This document shows positions 9,369 through 18,990 of a DNA stretch of 48,815 bases, in pieces. Under the pieces are notes generated by a model that searched no databases, was not told where the DNA came from, and was given only the letters and a program-made list of their open reading frames with translations. A program made the position numbers and the translations under genes. Origin of the DNA: Ophioceras dolichostomum (Eukaryota > Ascomycota > Sordariomycetes > Magnaporthales > Ophioceraceae); assembly GCA_003049485.1 (NCBI GenBank), contig PYST01000261.1:1-48815 (forward strand). The letters are read 5' to 3'. Each line of letters begins with the position of its first letter. Position 1 is the stretch's first letter.

Positions 9369-10139
9369 TCAAGCCGCCTCGAGGCTACCCTCCCGCGCTC
9401 TCCTCGACAGCTCGATGATGCCGACGACGCCGCTCTTACGCAGGCGCTCGAGCACCACCCGCATGCCCTCCCTGCTCTTCCCGAGCTGGTCGATCGTCTT
9501 GGTCGACGCCATGCTCTCGATGGTCCGCTGGATGCCCTTGGTGCCCAGCCCGCTGGCCCAGCTGGTGCCCATGCTGAACCACCCGCCGCCGCCGGCGGCA
9601 GCGGCGGCGCTCTTCTGGCCCATCTTCTCCCGGATCTTCTCTCCCAGTCGGGACTTGAACACGACGGTTGTTTCGACGCCCGTGGTAGAGGCGGCCGGGG
9701 GAGGAGCAGCGGCGGGGGCGGGAGTGGGAGCGAGAGCGGAAGCAGCCTCGGGTGGCGGGGTCGTGTACGTCTGCTTCTCCACGACCGAGAGCACTCCCGT
9801 GAAGTTGAGGTTCCGGCTCTCCGTGCGCATCCAGCCCTCTCGCATGTCGACCACGCTGGTCTCGAGGATGTAGGACGACTTGTCGTGGGCGCCGCCCCCC
9901 GTCACGCTGGCGGGGAGGAGCTTGAAGACGGCCCCGGGGAGGCGGGACTTCTTCAGGTGGATGCGAGTCGTGTGCAGCCGGCCCGTCTCCGGGTCGACGT
10001 GGCTCGAGATGGTGTCGGTGCTGAGCACATGGGCGGCGAACGGGTTCACCTGCGGTGAGCAGTACCGGAGGAAGAAGGCCAGCGTCACCGTCGGGAAGGG
10101 ATGGGAGTAGGTGTGCGTGGTCGTGTGCGTGAGAACCAT
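9369..10139 (-). CDS. PRELI/MSF1 domain protein (Ups-type mitochondrial phospholipid transfer)
   Basis: This is a single open frame of 256 residues. The N-terminal half follows the PRELI/MSF1 pattern: HTYSHPFPTVTLAFFLRY, then HVLSTDTISSHVD, then TTRIHLKKSRLPG, then an SSYILETSVVDMREGWMRTE segment and RNLNFTGVLSVVEKQTY. This matches the first strands and lipid-cover loop of Ups1/PRELID-like proteins. In that family these proteins pair with Mdm35/TRIAP1 in the mitochondrial intermembrane space and move phosphatidic acid or phosphatidylserine between membranes. A Pro/Ala-rich insertion (about 30 residues) and a Gly/Ala linker separate the last part, SREGMRVVLERLR, which resembles the C-terminal helix. 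It is longer than yeast Ups1. I cannot assign it to Ups1, Ups2 or Ups3 by eye, so no symbol is given. Confidence 0.8.
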   Translation of the reverse strand: MVLTHTTTHTYSHPFPTVTLAFFLRYCSPQVNPFAAHVLSTDTISSHVDPETGRLHTTRIHLKKSRLPGAVFKLLPASVTGGGAHDKSSYILETSVVDMREGWMRTESRNLNFTGVLSVVEKQTYTTPPPEAASALAPTPAPAAAPPPAASTTGVETTVVFKSRLGEKIREKMGQKSAAAAAGGGGWFSMGTSWASGLGTKGIQRTIESMASTKTIDQLGKSREGMRVVLERLRKSGVVGIIELSRRAREGSLEAA

Positions 10140-12039
10140 TTTGGCTACCTAGCTACCGGCTTTGCGCGCTGGACTGCTGCCGGCCGGGCTGGTGTGTATG
10201 GTATGGTTTGAGCGGGGAAGGTGGTGATGGTGGTGTGTGGAGGTGGCGAAATGGCTATCCGGGGAGTCGGGAAAAGTTGAGGAAAGCCTCGAAAGCCTCG
10301 AAAAGGAGCAAACGCGTTTGCGTCGAATTCTTAGGAGGTAACTGTCGGCACTTGTTGGGAGGCTAAAGGGTAGTGGCCAAATCGCTGGAGACAAAATCTC
10401 ATGATCTGGTCCACTGTGCCCGGTGCATCATAGGCGTTGGCAGCCTGTCGCCGTTGCTCAGCAGGAGGAGGGTAGTATCTCTCCCCGGTGTCAAGGTACA
10501 CGAAAGCGCGGAGGGCTCCGTCGAAGCTTAAAAAAGAGTTGAATCAATGCAGTGATGTCGTCACTCTCTCACTGGCCAGTTCCGTTCCGTGAGGGGAACC
10601 AAAACGCCTTGAGACGACAACGACACAAGCACAACGGGAGCAGCAGAAGGAAGAAAAGGCACCAAGAAAGGGATCAGTTCAGTCCAATTTTTGCCCAAGC
10701 TCTGAGTGGAGGGCCGTCGACCGCTCGAACGCCGGGAAGCTAAACTCGGACGGGAAAAAGTGGGGAGTGGCATGGCGAATCACCCAATTATCACATGAGG
10801 ATAGATCGGAATGTGCGGAGAAAGTTGACAGCACACTGATTGGCCACGGCTTCGTCAGCCACCTGTTCGTGAGTTTCGTCCCCTCACGTGCCGGCAAACC
10901 CCGTGAGCCAATCCACGTGACGGGTCGGTGACAGATGACAAAGCGACTGGCTTTCTGCCTGAGGCACTAAAACGCAAAGCTTAGACGTTTCCGGAGGAAG
11001 GTTCAACGTGCGTTACAAATTGCAAATCCTGTCACAGGCGACAGGTTCTTTCTTTCTCCTCTTTCCATCACTCCTTCCTCCCCATTGCGAGGACTCTTTT
11101 TACCACCACTTCTTGACTTTTCGACATCGACTCGTTCGTTTTACCGTGCACAATACGCGTTTACGAACAGACGCGCCCTTCACGATCGATTAATCAACCG
11201 GGCGCAGAGGCCGCTCTCGTCGCTAGGTGATCTGCTTGATTGCGACAGGCTTTGGGATTCGGAAGTTGTTGGTGCGAGAGGGAATCCTTTTGTCGCCGAC
11301 CACCACGGAGGCCCCCCAAAGTCCCGCAAGACATCTCGACGGCATCGCGAGCCGATTTCTTTTCTTCGGCGGTCTCACATGGGGCTCGTTAGCTAACAAT
11401 CAGGAAAATCATTCATCTATTGTGTGGGCGAAATAGTGCGTTTCTGTCGAGGAGGAGTTGAAAATCTTTTCAGCGCCTTCGTCCGCAGGAGGCGAACGAG
11501 TTCTCCGTGGAGAGCCTTTGTATTATTCTTCCTTTTTTTTTCTTCACCTTTATTCATCGATCGCTGGGGCCTGCTATTGTGTTCCGTGTTCATCACGAGT
11601 ACAATCAGAATTGATTGATTTCCACCTAATTCACTCGCTGCCAGTTGAAAAGCAAAGAAACAGAAGAAATCGAGTCTCAGAGAGAGGGTCACAGAACAAG
11701 AAAAGAGTCAAACGAGAGTCAAACTCTTCACTGGATCAGGAGGGAGGCATCACCGGGGTCATCGTCGCCCGACCAACTATCAACTACAACTACTACACTC
11801 GCTTCCCCCAACTCTCTATTCTAACCCTCCGTTCCCCATCATCTTGTGCGCAAAGGACGCCTCATCGACTTGTCAAACCCTACCTTCCCTACGACTCCCT
11901 GAAGATCCCATCTAGCCCCCCTATTGTTCCTAGTGGCCCTTTCTCCTAAGGGAGAGCAGGACCCTCTGGACGTATTCGCGGGAGAGATTCCGCCGTTTAA
12001 GGCAGTTTTATCTATCCGCCCCTTTCCTCTTCGACCACA
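10140..12039. other. Divergent intergenic region between the PRELI gene and MPE1
   Basis: About 1.9 kb with no recognisable gene. It contains two CACGTG sites (10885-10890 and 10914-10919), one next to a CCAAT (about 10908). The last several hundred bases before 12040 are pyrimidine-rich and are probably the MPE1 5' leader. Confidence 0.55.
10885..10919. promoter_or_regulatory. CACGTG pair with adjacent CCAAT
   Basis: CACGTG occurs at 10885-10890 and 10914-10919, the second directly after a CCAAT box. The position is in a divergent promoter, about 750 bp from the PRELI gene start and 1.1 kb from the MPE1 start. It is a candidate bHLH/CBF site only. Confidence 0.3.
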
Positions 12040-14243
12040 ATGTCGTCCTCAGTGTTCTTCAAGTTCAAGTCCCAGAAGGAGCCAACCCGTGTGGAGTTCG
12101 ACGGTACCGGCATCTCTGTGTTTGAACTGAAGCGTGATATCATCATCAAGAGCGGCCTCGGCGACGGCACAGACTTTGACCTTGCCATCTACACCGAAGA
12201 CGAAGCTGAAGGTAAGAATAGCCCCCGTATAGGCTTTGTTCCACCGTGAGACCGAGACTTGCACAGCATACTAACTTGACTCCTTATTCGCCTTGGTATA
12301 GAGTACAGCGATGACACGACCATCATTCCACGGTCGACCACCGTGGTCGCCCGTCGACAGCCGTCCATGAAGCCCGGCGCCGGCCGAGCCGCGCGTTACG
12401 TGTCCGGGAAGATGCCCGTTGCCGCCAAGAACCTCTCTCGCAAGGAGCAGGCCGCCAAGGCGACAACAAAGACAACAGGCTCCTCGGCGCTCATGCAGAT
12501 GAGCAACGCTCTGACAGAAGAAGAGAGGCTAAAAGCCATGTTTGCGGCGCAATCAGAGCAATGGAACGCCCAACAAGAAGAGCTCTCCCAGTACGTATTC
12601 ACACTACATCTTGTGCTTATTCCTCAGACATGAGCCCCCAACACCGACTTAGCCGAAGCTAACATATCCCAAATCCTAGTCAAACCCCGGTCTTCTTCAA
12701 CAAGCCCGGAACCAGCAAGCGGCCAGCAAACGTCCCAGACCACGACCCACCAAATGGCTACATCTGCTACCGGTGCGGTGAGAAGGGTCACTGGATCCAG
12801 CTTTGCCCCACTAACGACAACCCAGAGTTCGACAACCGGCCCCGTGTGAAGCGGACAACGGGGATTCCCAAATCCTTCCTGAAGACTGTGGACAAAGCGA
12901 CTGTACTTGGCCAGCACGGCACAGACGAAGATGGGAGGGCCCCGTCCGGGATCATGGTCAACGCCGATGGAGAGTTTGTCATTGCACAAACCGACAAGGC
13001 GGCGTGGGAGCAGTTCCAGGCCAGGACGAAGTCGTCCGCAGCCGCGCAGAAGGTTGCAGTCCTCGGCGAGAAGGAGTTGCAGGACAGGGGCTTGGAGTGT
13101 CCAATGGACAAGAGACTATTTGCAGAGCCAATGAAGACCCCTTGCTGTGAGACGACGTACTGTGGCGAGTGCATAACCAACGCCCTGATAGAGAGCGACT
13201 TCGTCTGCCCTTCATGCCAGTCAGAGGGCGTCCTCCTCGACAACCTAAAGCCGGATGACGAGATGTCTGCGAAAATCAAGGCGTATCTGGACGAGAAGGA
13301 GGAAAAGGCTCGGACCAAGAGCCCAACAGCGATGACCGGTGCGAAATCGCCGGCGGCTGAGGATCAGAAGACGACAGAGAGCAAGACGGACCGCAAGCCC
13401 TCATCATCATCAAAGTCCCCACAGCCCCCCTCGTCAGGCTCAACAAAACCGACCACTGTATCGACCACCACCAACAGCGAGCAGACCAACCCGAAGAAGC
13501 GTCCCGCCGAAGACGCTGCCGAGAACCCCAGGATACCTCGCGCGCCCAAGGCCATGCAGCAGCAGGAGGCTCAACAGCAGCAACAAACATCTCAGCAGCA
13601 GATGATGCAGCAGATGATGAACGGGATGAACGGCGCCAACGGCATGAACCCGATGGCGGCGATGGGCATGAACCCGATGATAGGGATGGGCGCCATGGGC
13701 ATGATGAACCCCATGAACGCCGGATTCATGGGCGTGCCCGGCCTGCCCAACATCCCCAACATCAACATGGGCGGCATGAACCCCATGCTGAACCCCATGA
13801 TGGGCATGCCGAACTACAACAACGGCATGAACGGTATGAATGGTATGAACGGAATGAACGGAATGAACGGCATGAACAACATGAACGGCGGAGGTGGTCC
13901 TGGCTACCCCATGGTAGCTGGAGGTCCCAACAACCGGAACCACCACGGCGGCGGCGGCGGCGGTGGTGGCTGGGGGATGAACCAGATGAACGGAGGAGGC
14001 ATGAACGGCAACGGGATGGACATGAACGGCGGCGGCGGCGGATACAACAACCACAACAACAACATGAACCACCAGGGCGGCGGCTACAACAACGGCATGA
14101 CGCACCAGCAGCAGCAGCCCTACCGGCAGTTCAACGGCCAGCCGGCCAACGACGACGACGCCTACTTCCGCAAGCCGGTCAACCCCCACCGCCATCAGAA
14201 CCGGATGAAGCGCGTCCGGCCGAGCGACTACCGCGAGCTATAA
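12040..14243 (+). CDS. MPE1: Mpe1/RBBP6-type cleavage and polyadenylation factor subunit (three exons)
   Basis: Proposed CDS is join(12040..12211, 12302..12590, 12680..14243), 674 residues. Introns of 90 and 89 nt have GTAAGA and GTACGT donors, CTAAC branch points and TAG acceptors, with matching phases. The N-terminal 75 or so residues form the ubiquitin-like DWNN domain (SSSVFFKFKSQKEPTRVEF). A CCHC zinc knuckle CYRCGEKGHWIQLC lies at about 183-196, followed by the conserved GIPKSFL segment. A RING/U-box-like domain with CPMDKRLF...CCETTYCGECI...CPSC lies at about 294-333. Mpe1 is part of the nuclear CPF complex and couples poly(A) site recognition to cleavage and polyadenylation. The C-terminal half is low complexity: a Lys/Ser/Pro linker, Gln runs, then a long Met/Asn/Gly-rich region with NGM repeats, ending in a basic RMKRVRPSDYREL tail. 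This is longer than yeast Mpe1. Confidence 0.93.
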
Positions 14244-15261
14244 GTCACGGCTCTGGAAAACCCAACCAAACCGCCCTTCCACCCACAAACTCTTGTACAT
14301 TATCTACTCCGCACATGAACAAACCGCACGGACCAACCAAAGGCATTGCCCCACGAGTGTATTGCATACGGCGGGGATACGAGGCGTTCTTGAGCGCATC
14401 TACATATATCTTCCTTTTTTTTCCTTTGTCATCTCTCATTTGGATCCCGGATAGGTGTTGTTTGTTTGGCCGGGAGGCCTTTTTTTTCCTTACCCAATCT
14501 TGATTTTCTTTTTCTACTTCTTTTTTATTGGAACCTCATGCCTCTTGTCCGGCCATGGAGTTCTTTTGGTGTTTAATAGGCGCAGGACGGAGAGGAGGAG
14601 GGAGATGCGCACAGGTCCAAGGCGGCTGGCTGCACGCTTCGACTCCTCCTAGGTCATGCCTGCATATGCCCCTTGGTACGAGGAGTTTCGGGTTTTGAGT
14701 TGGAATGCCCGTGGTGCCGTGCCCAGGCATGGATGGATGAATGGTTTTTTGGGACCTGTATACCACCACTTTTTTTTTTTTTCATTATTCGTCGGCCAGC
14801 GGTTCCCCGAGCGTTCACATCAGGTAAAGAGGCGTGCCCACATCTGTCTGCGGCTGCCTCTTGGAAAAGGACAAAAATAACAAAAAGGATAATATCAAAA
14901 AAGAATATCTCTCACCATGAAACCTCTCCATATAGCCAGCGTGCAAAGCAAGTAAAGTGATGTCTAAAAGGCCCCTGCTGTGCAAGTGTTTTTATTCACG
15001 TCTTGAGGTATATATGTACCGTGACTCTGTTTAACAAACCGCCCACCGCCCTGCTGTCTGCCTGACACGAACCCGAACTCCCCATCTCCAACCCTACCGT
15101 TCATGCGTGACAATGCATAACTAACCTTCTAAGGTAGGTAGGTAGGTACCCGTCCGCCTATCCAGATCAGACAGACACCCAAATGCGTGACGATGCCCTT
15201 TCCCTCTCCTCTTACCAGCCATCCCCATCCCCCTATCATATCATATCACACTCACTTACTT
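14244..15261. other. Intergenic between convergent MPE1 and GET3 3' ends
   Basis: No gene is seen. Several poly-T tracts occur (14415-14520 and 14770-14785). A perfect TAGG tandem repeat lies at 15133-15150. Confidence 0.6.
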
Positions 15262-16432
15262 TCACTCATCCGCCAAGTCTGGAGGCACGTAAGGCGTGAT
15301 GAGCATCTCGCTGAACCGCTCCAGCTTCTCCCTCCCCCGCACCTCCTCGACCAGCAGCGGCATCTTGACGACGTTGAACTCGTCGTACAGCTCCTCGATC
15401 TGGTCGAGGTACTTCTTCTGCATCCGCCTGCGCGCGCCGCACTGCTCGCACGACGAGTCCTTCCGGGGGTACAGCAGCTGGTTGACGACGATGCAGTGCG
15501 TGTCGATCGAGAAGGAGGCCAGCTCCTGTATCATGCGCTCGGTCTCGTACAGCGACAGGAACTCGGGGATGCACACGCACACGAACGTCGTGAGTGCTTC
15601 GTCCTTGAACTGGGAGTTCACCTCCGAGATGGTCTCGCGCAGCTGCTCGAGCTTCTCCATCATGTCAGAGAGCGATTGGCCGTTTGGTAGCGCACCGCCG
15701 CCGCCGGGGCCGCCGCCGAGGAAGCCGTTCAGGAGGGGGCCGTATTGGTTGGAGAGCTGGGAGACTTTCGCGAGGGCCTTCTCGAGCACGGAGGGGAACT
15801 GGAGGAAGCGCAGGGTGTGGCCCGTCGGCGCGGTGTCGAAGATGATGGTCTCGTAGGAGAGAGATTTCACCTGCTTGAGGACCTCGGCGAAGGACATGGC
15901 TTCGTCTATACCTGGGATCTGTTTGCAAACAAATAGGTAGGTAGGCCCCGTTAGCTTGACATTGCTTCTCCTCGCCCCAAACAGATCCTGGCTCAACACC
16001 ACTGAAGACGAGGGAGGGAAGGAAAAAACGCACAGCAAAAGCCAAATCCTGCATCATCCCCCCCATCCCCGCAAGCCCATCCTGCCCGCCACCGCCGCCA
16101 CCAGAAGCGTCGTCGCCGGCCCCCGCCAGCAGGTCCTGCATGCTGCCGTTCGGGTCGATCTCCATGGCGCTCAGGTTCGCGAAGCCGTCGATCAGGCGGG
16201 CCTCCTTCCCGAACTTCTGCGAGAACGCGTCCGACAGGTTGTGGGCCGGGTCCGTGGAGATGAGCAGCACGCTGCGGCGCACGCGAGCCAGCTGGATCGC
16301 GAGCGAGCAGGAGGTCGTCGTCTTGCCCACCCCGCCCTTGCCGCCCACGAAGATCCACCGAAGGCTGCGCTGGTCGAGGATCGACTGGAGGGAGGGCTCC
16401 ATGGCGTCTGCGTCGATTAGGGCGGCGGACAT
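15262..16432 (-). CDS. GET3: ATPase Get3 (guided entry of tail-anchored proteins), two exons
   Basis: Proposed CDS is complement(join(15262..15918, 16034..16432)), 351 residues. The 115-nt intron 15919-16033 has a GTGCGT donor and CAG acceptor, phase 0, with a GCTAAC branch point. The protein has the deviant P-loop GGKGGVGKTT (about residues 30-39), the switch segment STDPAHNLSDAF, FDTAPTGHTLRFLQFP, and the zinc-binding CxxC (about Cys290 and Cys293, in CEQCGARRRMQKKYL). These identify the ArsA/Get3 family, and the CxxC pair marks the eukaryotic Get3 type that forms a zinc-linked dimer. It binds tail-anchored proteins in the cytosol and hands them to Get1/Get2 at the ER. The Gly-rich stretches near residues 115-125 and in the helical subdomain are slightly longer than I would expect. 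Confidence 0.95.
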
Positions 16433-18423
16433 TTTGGTTTTAATTATGTTTGCTGTTGCTGCGGTGCTGGTTTCTGGGCTTGCAGCCGCTTCTCTTGAGC
16501 CCCCCCAATGTTCGCGGAGGTGCTCTGGTGGTCGTTGGCGGGGTAGGTAGGCGATGAGTCGGGGGATTTCTATGTGGGAGGTGCCTGATTGCCCGGGCGT
16601 TCGTAGTCTCGCGTGAGGAATAAGTGTTTTTTTCCCTTGTTGAACCTCTGAAGCGTTCACGACTTCGAGGTTCACCGTGCAACGTGTCAGGCTCTGCCCA
16701 GTCGTTAGCCTGGTCGTGTCGCAGCTTGTGGAAACGGCTGGAAGCTGCGTTTGTACGTCACCAATAGTGGGGCTCAACCTCAGGGGCGGTGTTGACCCCT
16801 CCAAACGACAGCTCTCACCAGCCGTCACCAACTCTGCGCATGAATGCTTCGTTCTGAGGCATGGGGCTCCAAGAAGTGCCCTCGAGGTGCCTACCCGCCT
16901 ATTCGTGTCATGGCCATCTTCCCTGTGCCTAGTGGACTCGTCGATTCCACCGATGTCGGTCAAAGCCGACAATGGTTGCAGGCAAAGAAGCAGGGTGCAT
17001 GACATGACCTGCGCTGCTCTCATGATGGAGTTGGGTTAAGGTTCGCCCTTCACCCGAAAGGTGATGACCGATCTCTCTCAACCGAACTCCGTCGCCATTC
17101 CAGATCGCCTCCGAGCCACACCGGTGGCTGTATCACTCAGCTCTGTCTCTATGTGGAGGGCTGCTCGGCATCCTGCTACAGAAACAACCTGATCACAACA
17201 CCGATAGACTGTCGAGATTTGTATTCGGTTACCTATTCTTAGAAACCGTAGGTTGTGACACTGTCACGGTGTCTTCTCTCAAATGTGATATAAAGCTTGA
17301 TATGTCCCCCTGTCCTACGGTCTAGAAACTTCAGCCTCTCTCAGAGGCGACGGTATACCGTCACTCTAAGGTGGCTTATAGCTTCGCGATCGCATCATGT
17401 GGTTGCAACTTCTCCCAAGAAACCTAATTCATCACTCCATGTCGTCAGCAGACGGAGCTTTATAGGTGCGATTTTCTCTCCCCTCATCTCTCTCCGCCCG
17501 CCATTGGCCACCTACCCTGTGGAACCTCTTTGCCTCCTCTAATGGGAAAGAGAACACATTTCTTCATGAACAGGTTCGTGAAACAGGAGGGGGCATATTT
17601 GCTTGGGAGGTCCGTTCATGAGTCGTAGGTGAGGAGTGTGCAGCTTGCATCTGCATATGCGGCTGGGCTGTGCTCTCTGCGGCGGCCCAACGACAATTTC
17701 GTCAGGTGAACTCACTCCCTCGCCCTCCACTGATGGCGAGCGCCGAAAAGACGGGGAATCACTTCAGACAAATTAAAAAGGGCACGTATTTCCCGATCAT
17801 TTCTCAGATACCGGCCAGTGGGCTCGCCGTTAGACGGGAGTCTCATACCCTCCGTAGTATTTAGTGTCAAGTCCTAGCCTCTCTGGACATCCCCCTCCGT
17901 CGTCGGCGTCCTATACTTTTACAGATCGCCTCCTCTCTCCAGGCAGCCGCCAAATCAACACCGCTGCGTCCAGCCCAGCCCAACCCATCCGCCTTCGGGC
18001 ACCGCCACTACATTTTTTGTCCACCAGACACGCGGACGGCGGCGCTTCACGATAGCCCAAACGGCGTGATTCGTGTACCCAGAGACCACTGAGCGCGCTT
18101 ATTGCTGCGGTTCTCCGCCTTCGCCTGCTGTCACCAAGAAAAATAAGCTACCCCTCACTTCGTGCTTCGACGCTATAACCACGAAGCCTTCTGCCTCCCA
18201 CTCAACATCCAAAATACAAAAAAACAATCTTCTTCCTCAACCCTGGATTTTTAGATCTCATTAGAAATCCCATCACGAAAGCCAAAGATACTCTCAAGTC
18301 TACCTGGCGCCTTAACGCAAAGAATAAGCTCTGTCTCTACTCTAAGCCAGAGAAAGCAACTGCTTTCACATAAGCTTATCAGAGCCCAACTCTCACCAGT
18401 CTTTCGCCCCCACAACCATCAAG
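16433..18423. other. Divergent intergenic region between GET3 and the HIU hydrolase gene
   Basis: About 2 kb with no recognisable protein. It includes a 14-bp perfect palindrome at 17349-17362. The stretch before 18424 is C- and A-rich and probably the 5' leader of the hydrolase gene. Confidence 0.55.
17349..17362. promoter_or_regulatory. Perfect 14-bp palindrome
   Basis: GACGGTATACCGTC reads the same on both strands. It lies about 1.06 kb upstream of the hydroxyisourate hydrolase start and 0.9 kb upstream of GET3. It could be a dimeric factor site; chance is also possible. Confidence 0.25.
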
Positions 18424-18990
18424 ATGCCTCCTCCAACCGACAACCCAACCACCGACACCGTCGTCGAGCCGTCCGGCAGCGACACCAACAACAACAAAGA
18501 CAAGATCACCTGCCACGTTCTCGACACCACCCGCGGCACCCCCGCCCGCGGCATGCGCGTCCGCCTAGAGCTGACCCCCACCTCCTCCTCCCCGCCCCAC
18601 CACCACTCCGGCGGCCCCGGCTCCGGCGCCCCCCGCACGTTCGAGTCCCAGACGGACGAGGACGGGCGCGTCAAGACGTGGCTCCCCTACTCCGCGTCCA
18701 ACGCGTCCGGCGAGGTGCCCGTGTACACGCTCGACGACGTCTTGGAGGAGGTCGCCGGTAGCAGCGCCGCCGCCAAGGTTGACGTCGAGGGCGAGTCGGC
18801 CGCCGCCGCCAGCGACGTAAGCCGCTGGACGCTTCGGTTCGACACGGGCGCGTATTTTGCGGGGACAGGAAACGACGTCGAGACGTTCTTCCCCGAGGTC
18901 GCGGTCGTGTTCGAGGTGCGCAACGGGCAGCAGTATCATGTGCCGTTGCTGTTGAGCCCGTTTGGGTATACGACTTATCGGGGGAGCTGA
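18424..18990 (+). CDS. 5-hydroxyisourate hydrolase (transthyretin-like)
   Basis: This is a single exon of 188 residues. The N-terminal signature ITCHVLDTTRGTPARGMRV contains the catalytic His of the family, and the C-terminus YHVPLLLSPFGYTTYRGS carries the second conserved His and the diagnostic YRGS end that separates HIU hydrolases from true transthyretins. The middle has the conserved T.ED.GR pattern (QTDEDGRVKTW) and FDTGAYF...FFPEV. The enzyme hydrolyses 5-hydroxyisourate to OHCU in the purine (urate) breakdown route, after urate oxidase. It is longer than the usual 110-130 residues because of a Ser/Pro/His-rich insertion after about residue 50, an Ala-rich insertion near 115-130 and an extended N-terminus. 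No obvious C-terminal peroxisome signal is visible. Confidence 0.93.
   Translation: MPPPTDNPTTDTVVEPSGSDTNNNKDKITCHVLDTTRGTPARGMRVRLELTPTSSSPPHHHSGGPGSGAPRTFESQTDEDGRVKTWLPYSASNASGEVPVYTLDDVLEEVAGSSAAAKVDVEGESAAAASDVSRWTLRFDTGAYFAGTGNDVETFFPEVAVVFEVRNGQQYHVPLLLSPFGYTTYRGS

Noticed and set aside
13440..14195. 251-codon minus-strand frame rich in Val and His
   Set aside because: It is the antisense of the Met/Asn/Gly repeats of MPE1. The VHxVH pattern simply mirrors the NGM codons.
15665..17023. Long minus-strand frame extending GET3 upstream to 17023 and through its intron
   Set aside because: The upstream part has no family similarity, Get3 proteins start close to the P-loop, and ATG 16432 gives a normal N-terminus. 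The internal part reads through the intron in a wrong frame.
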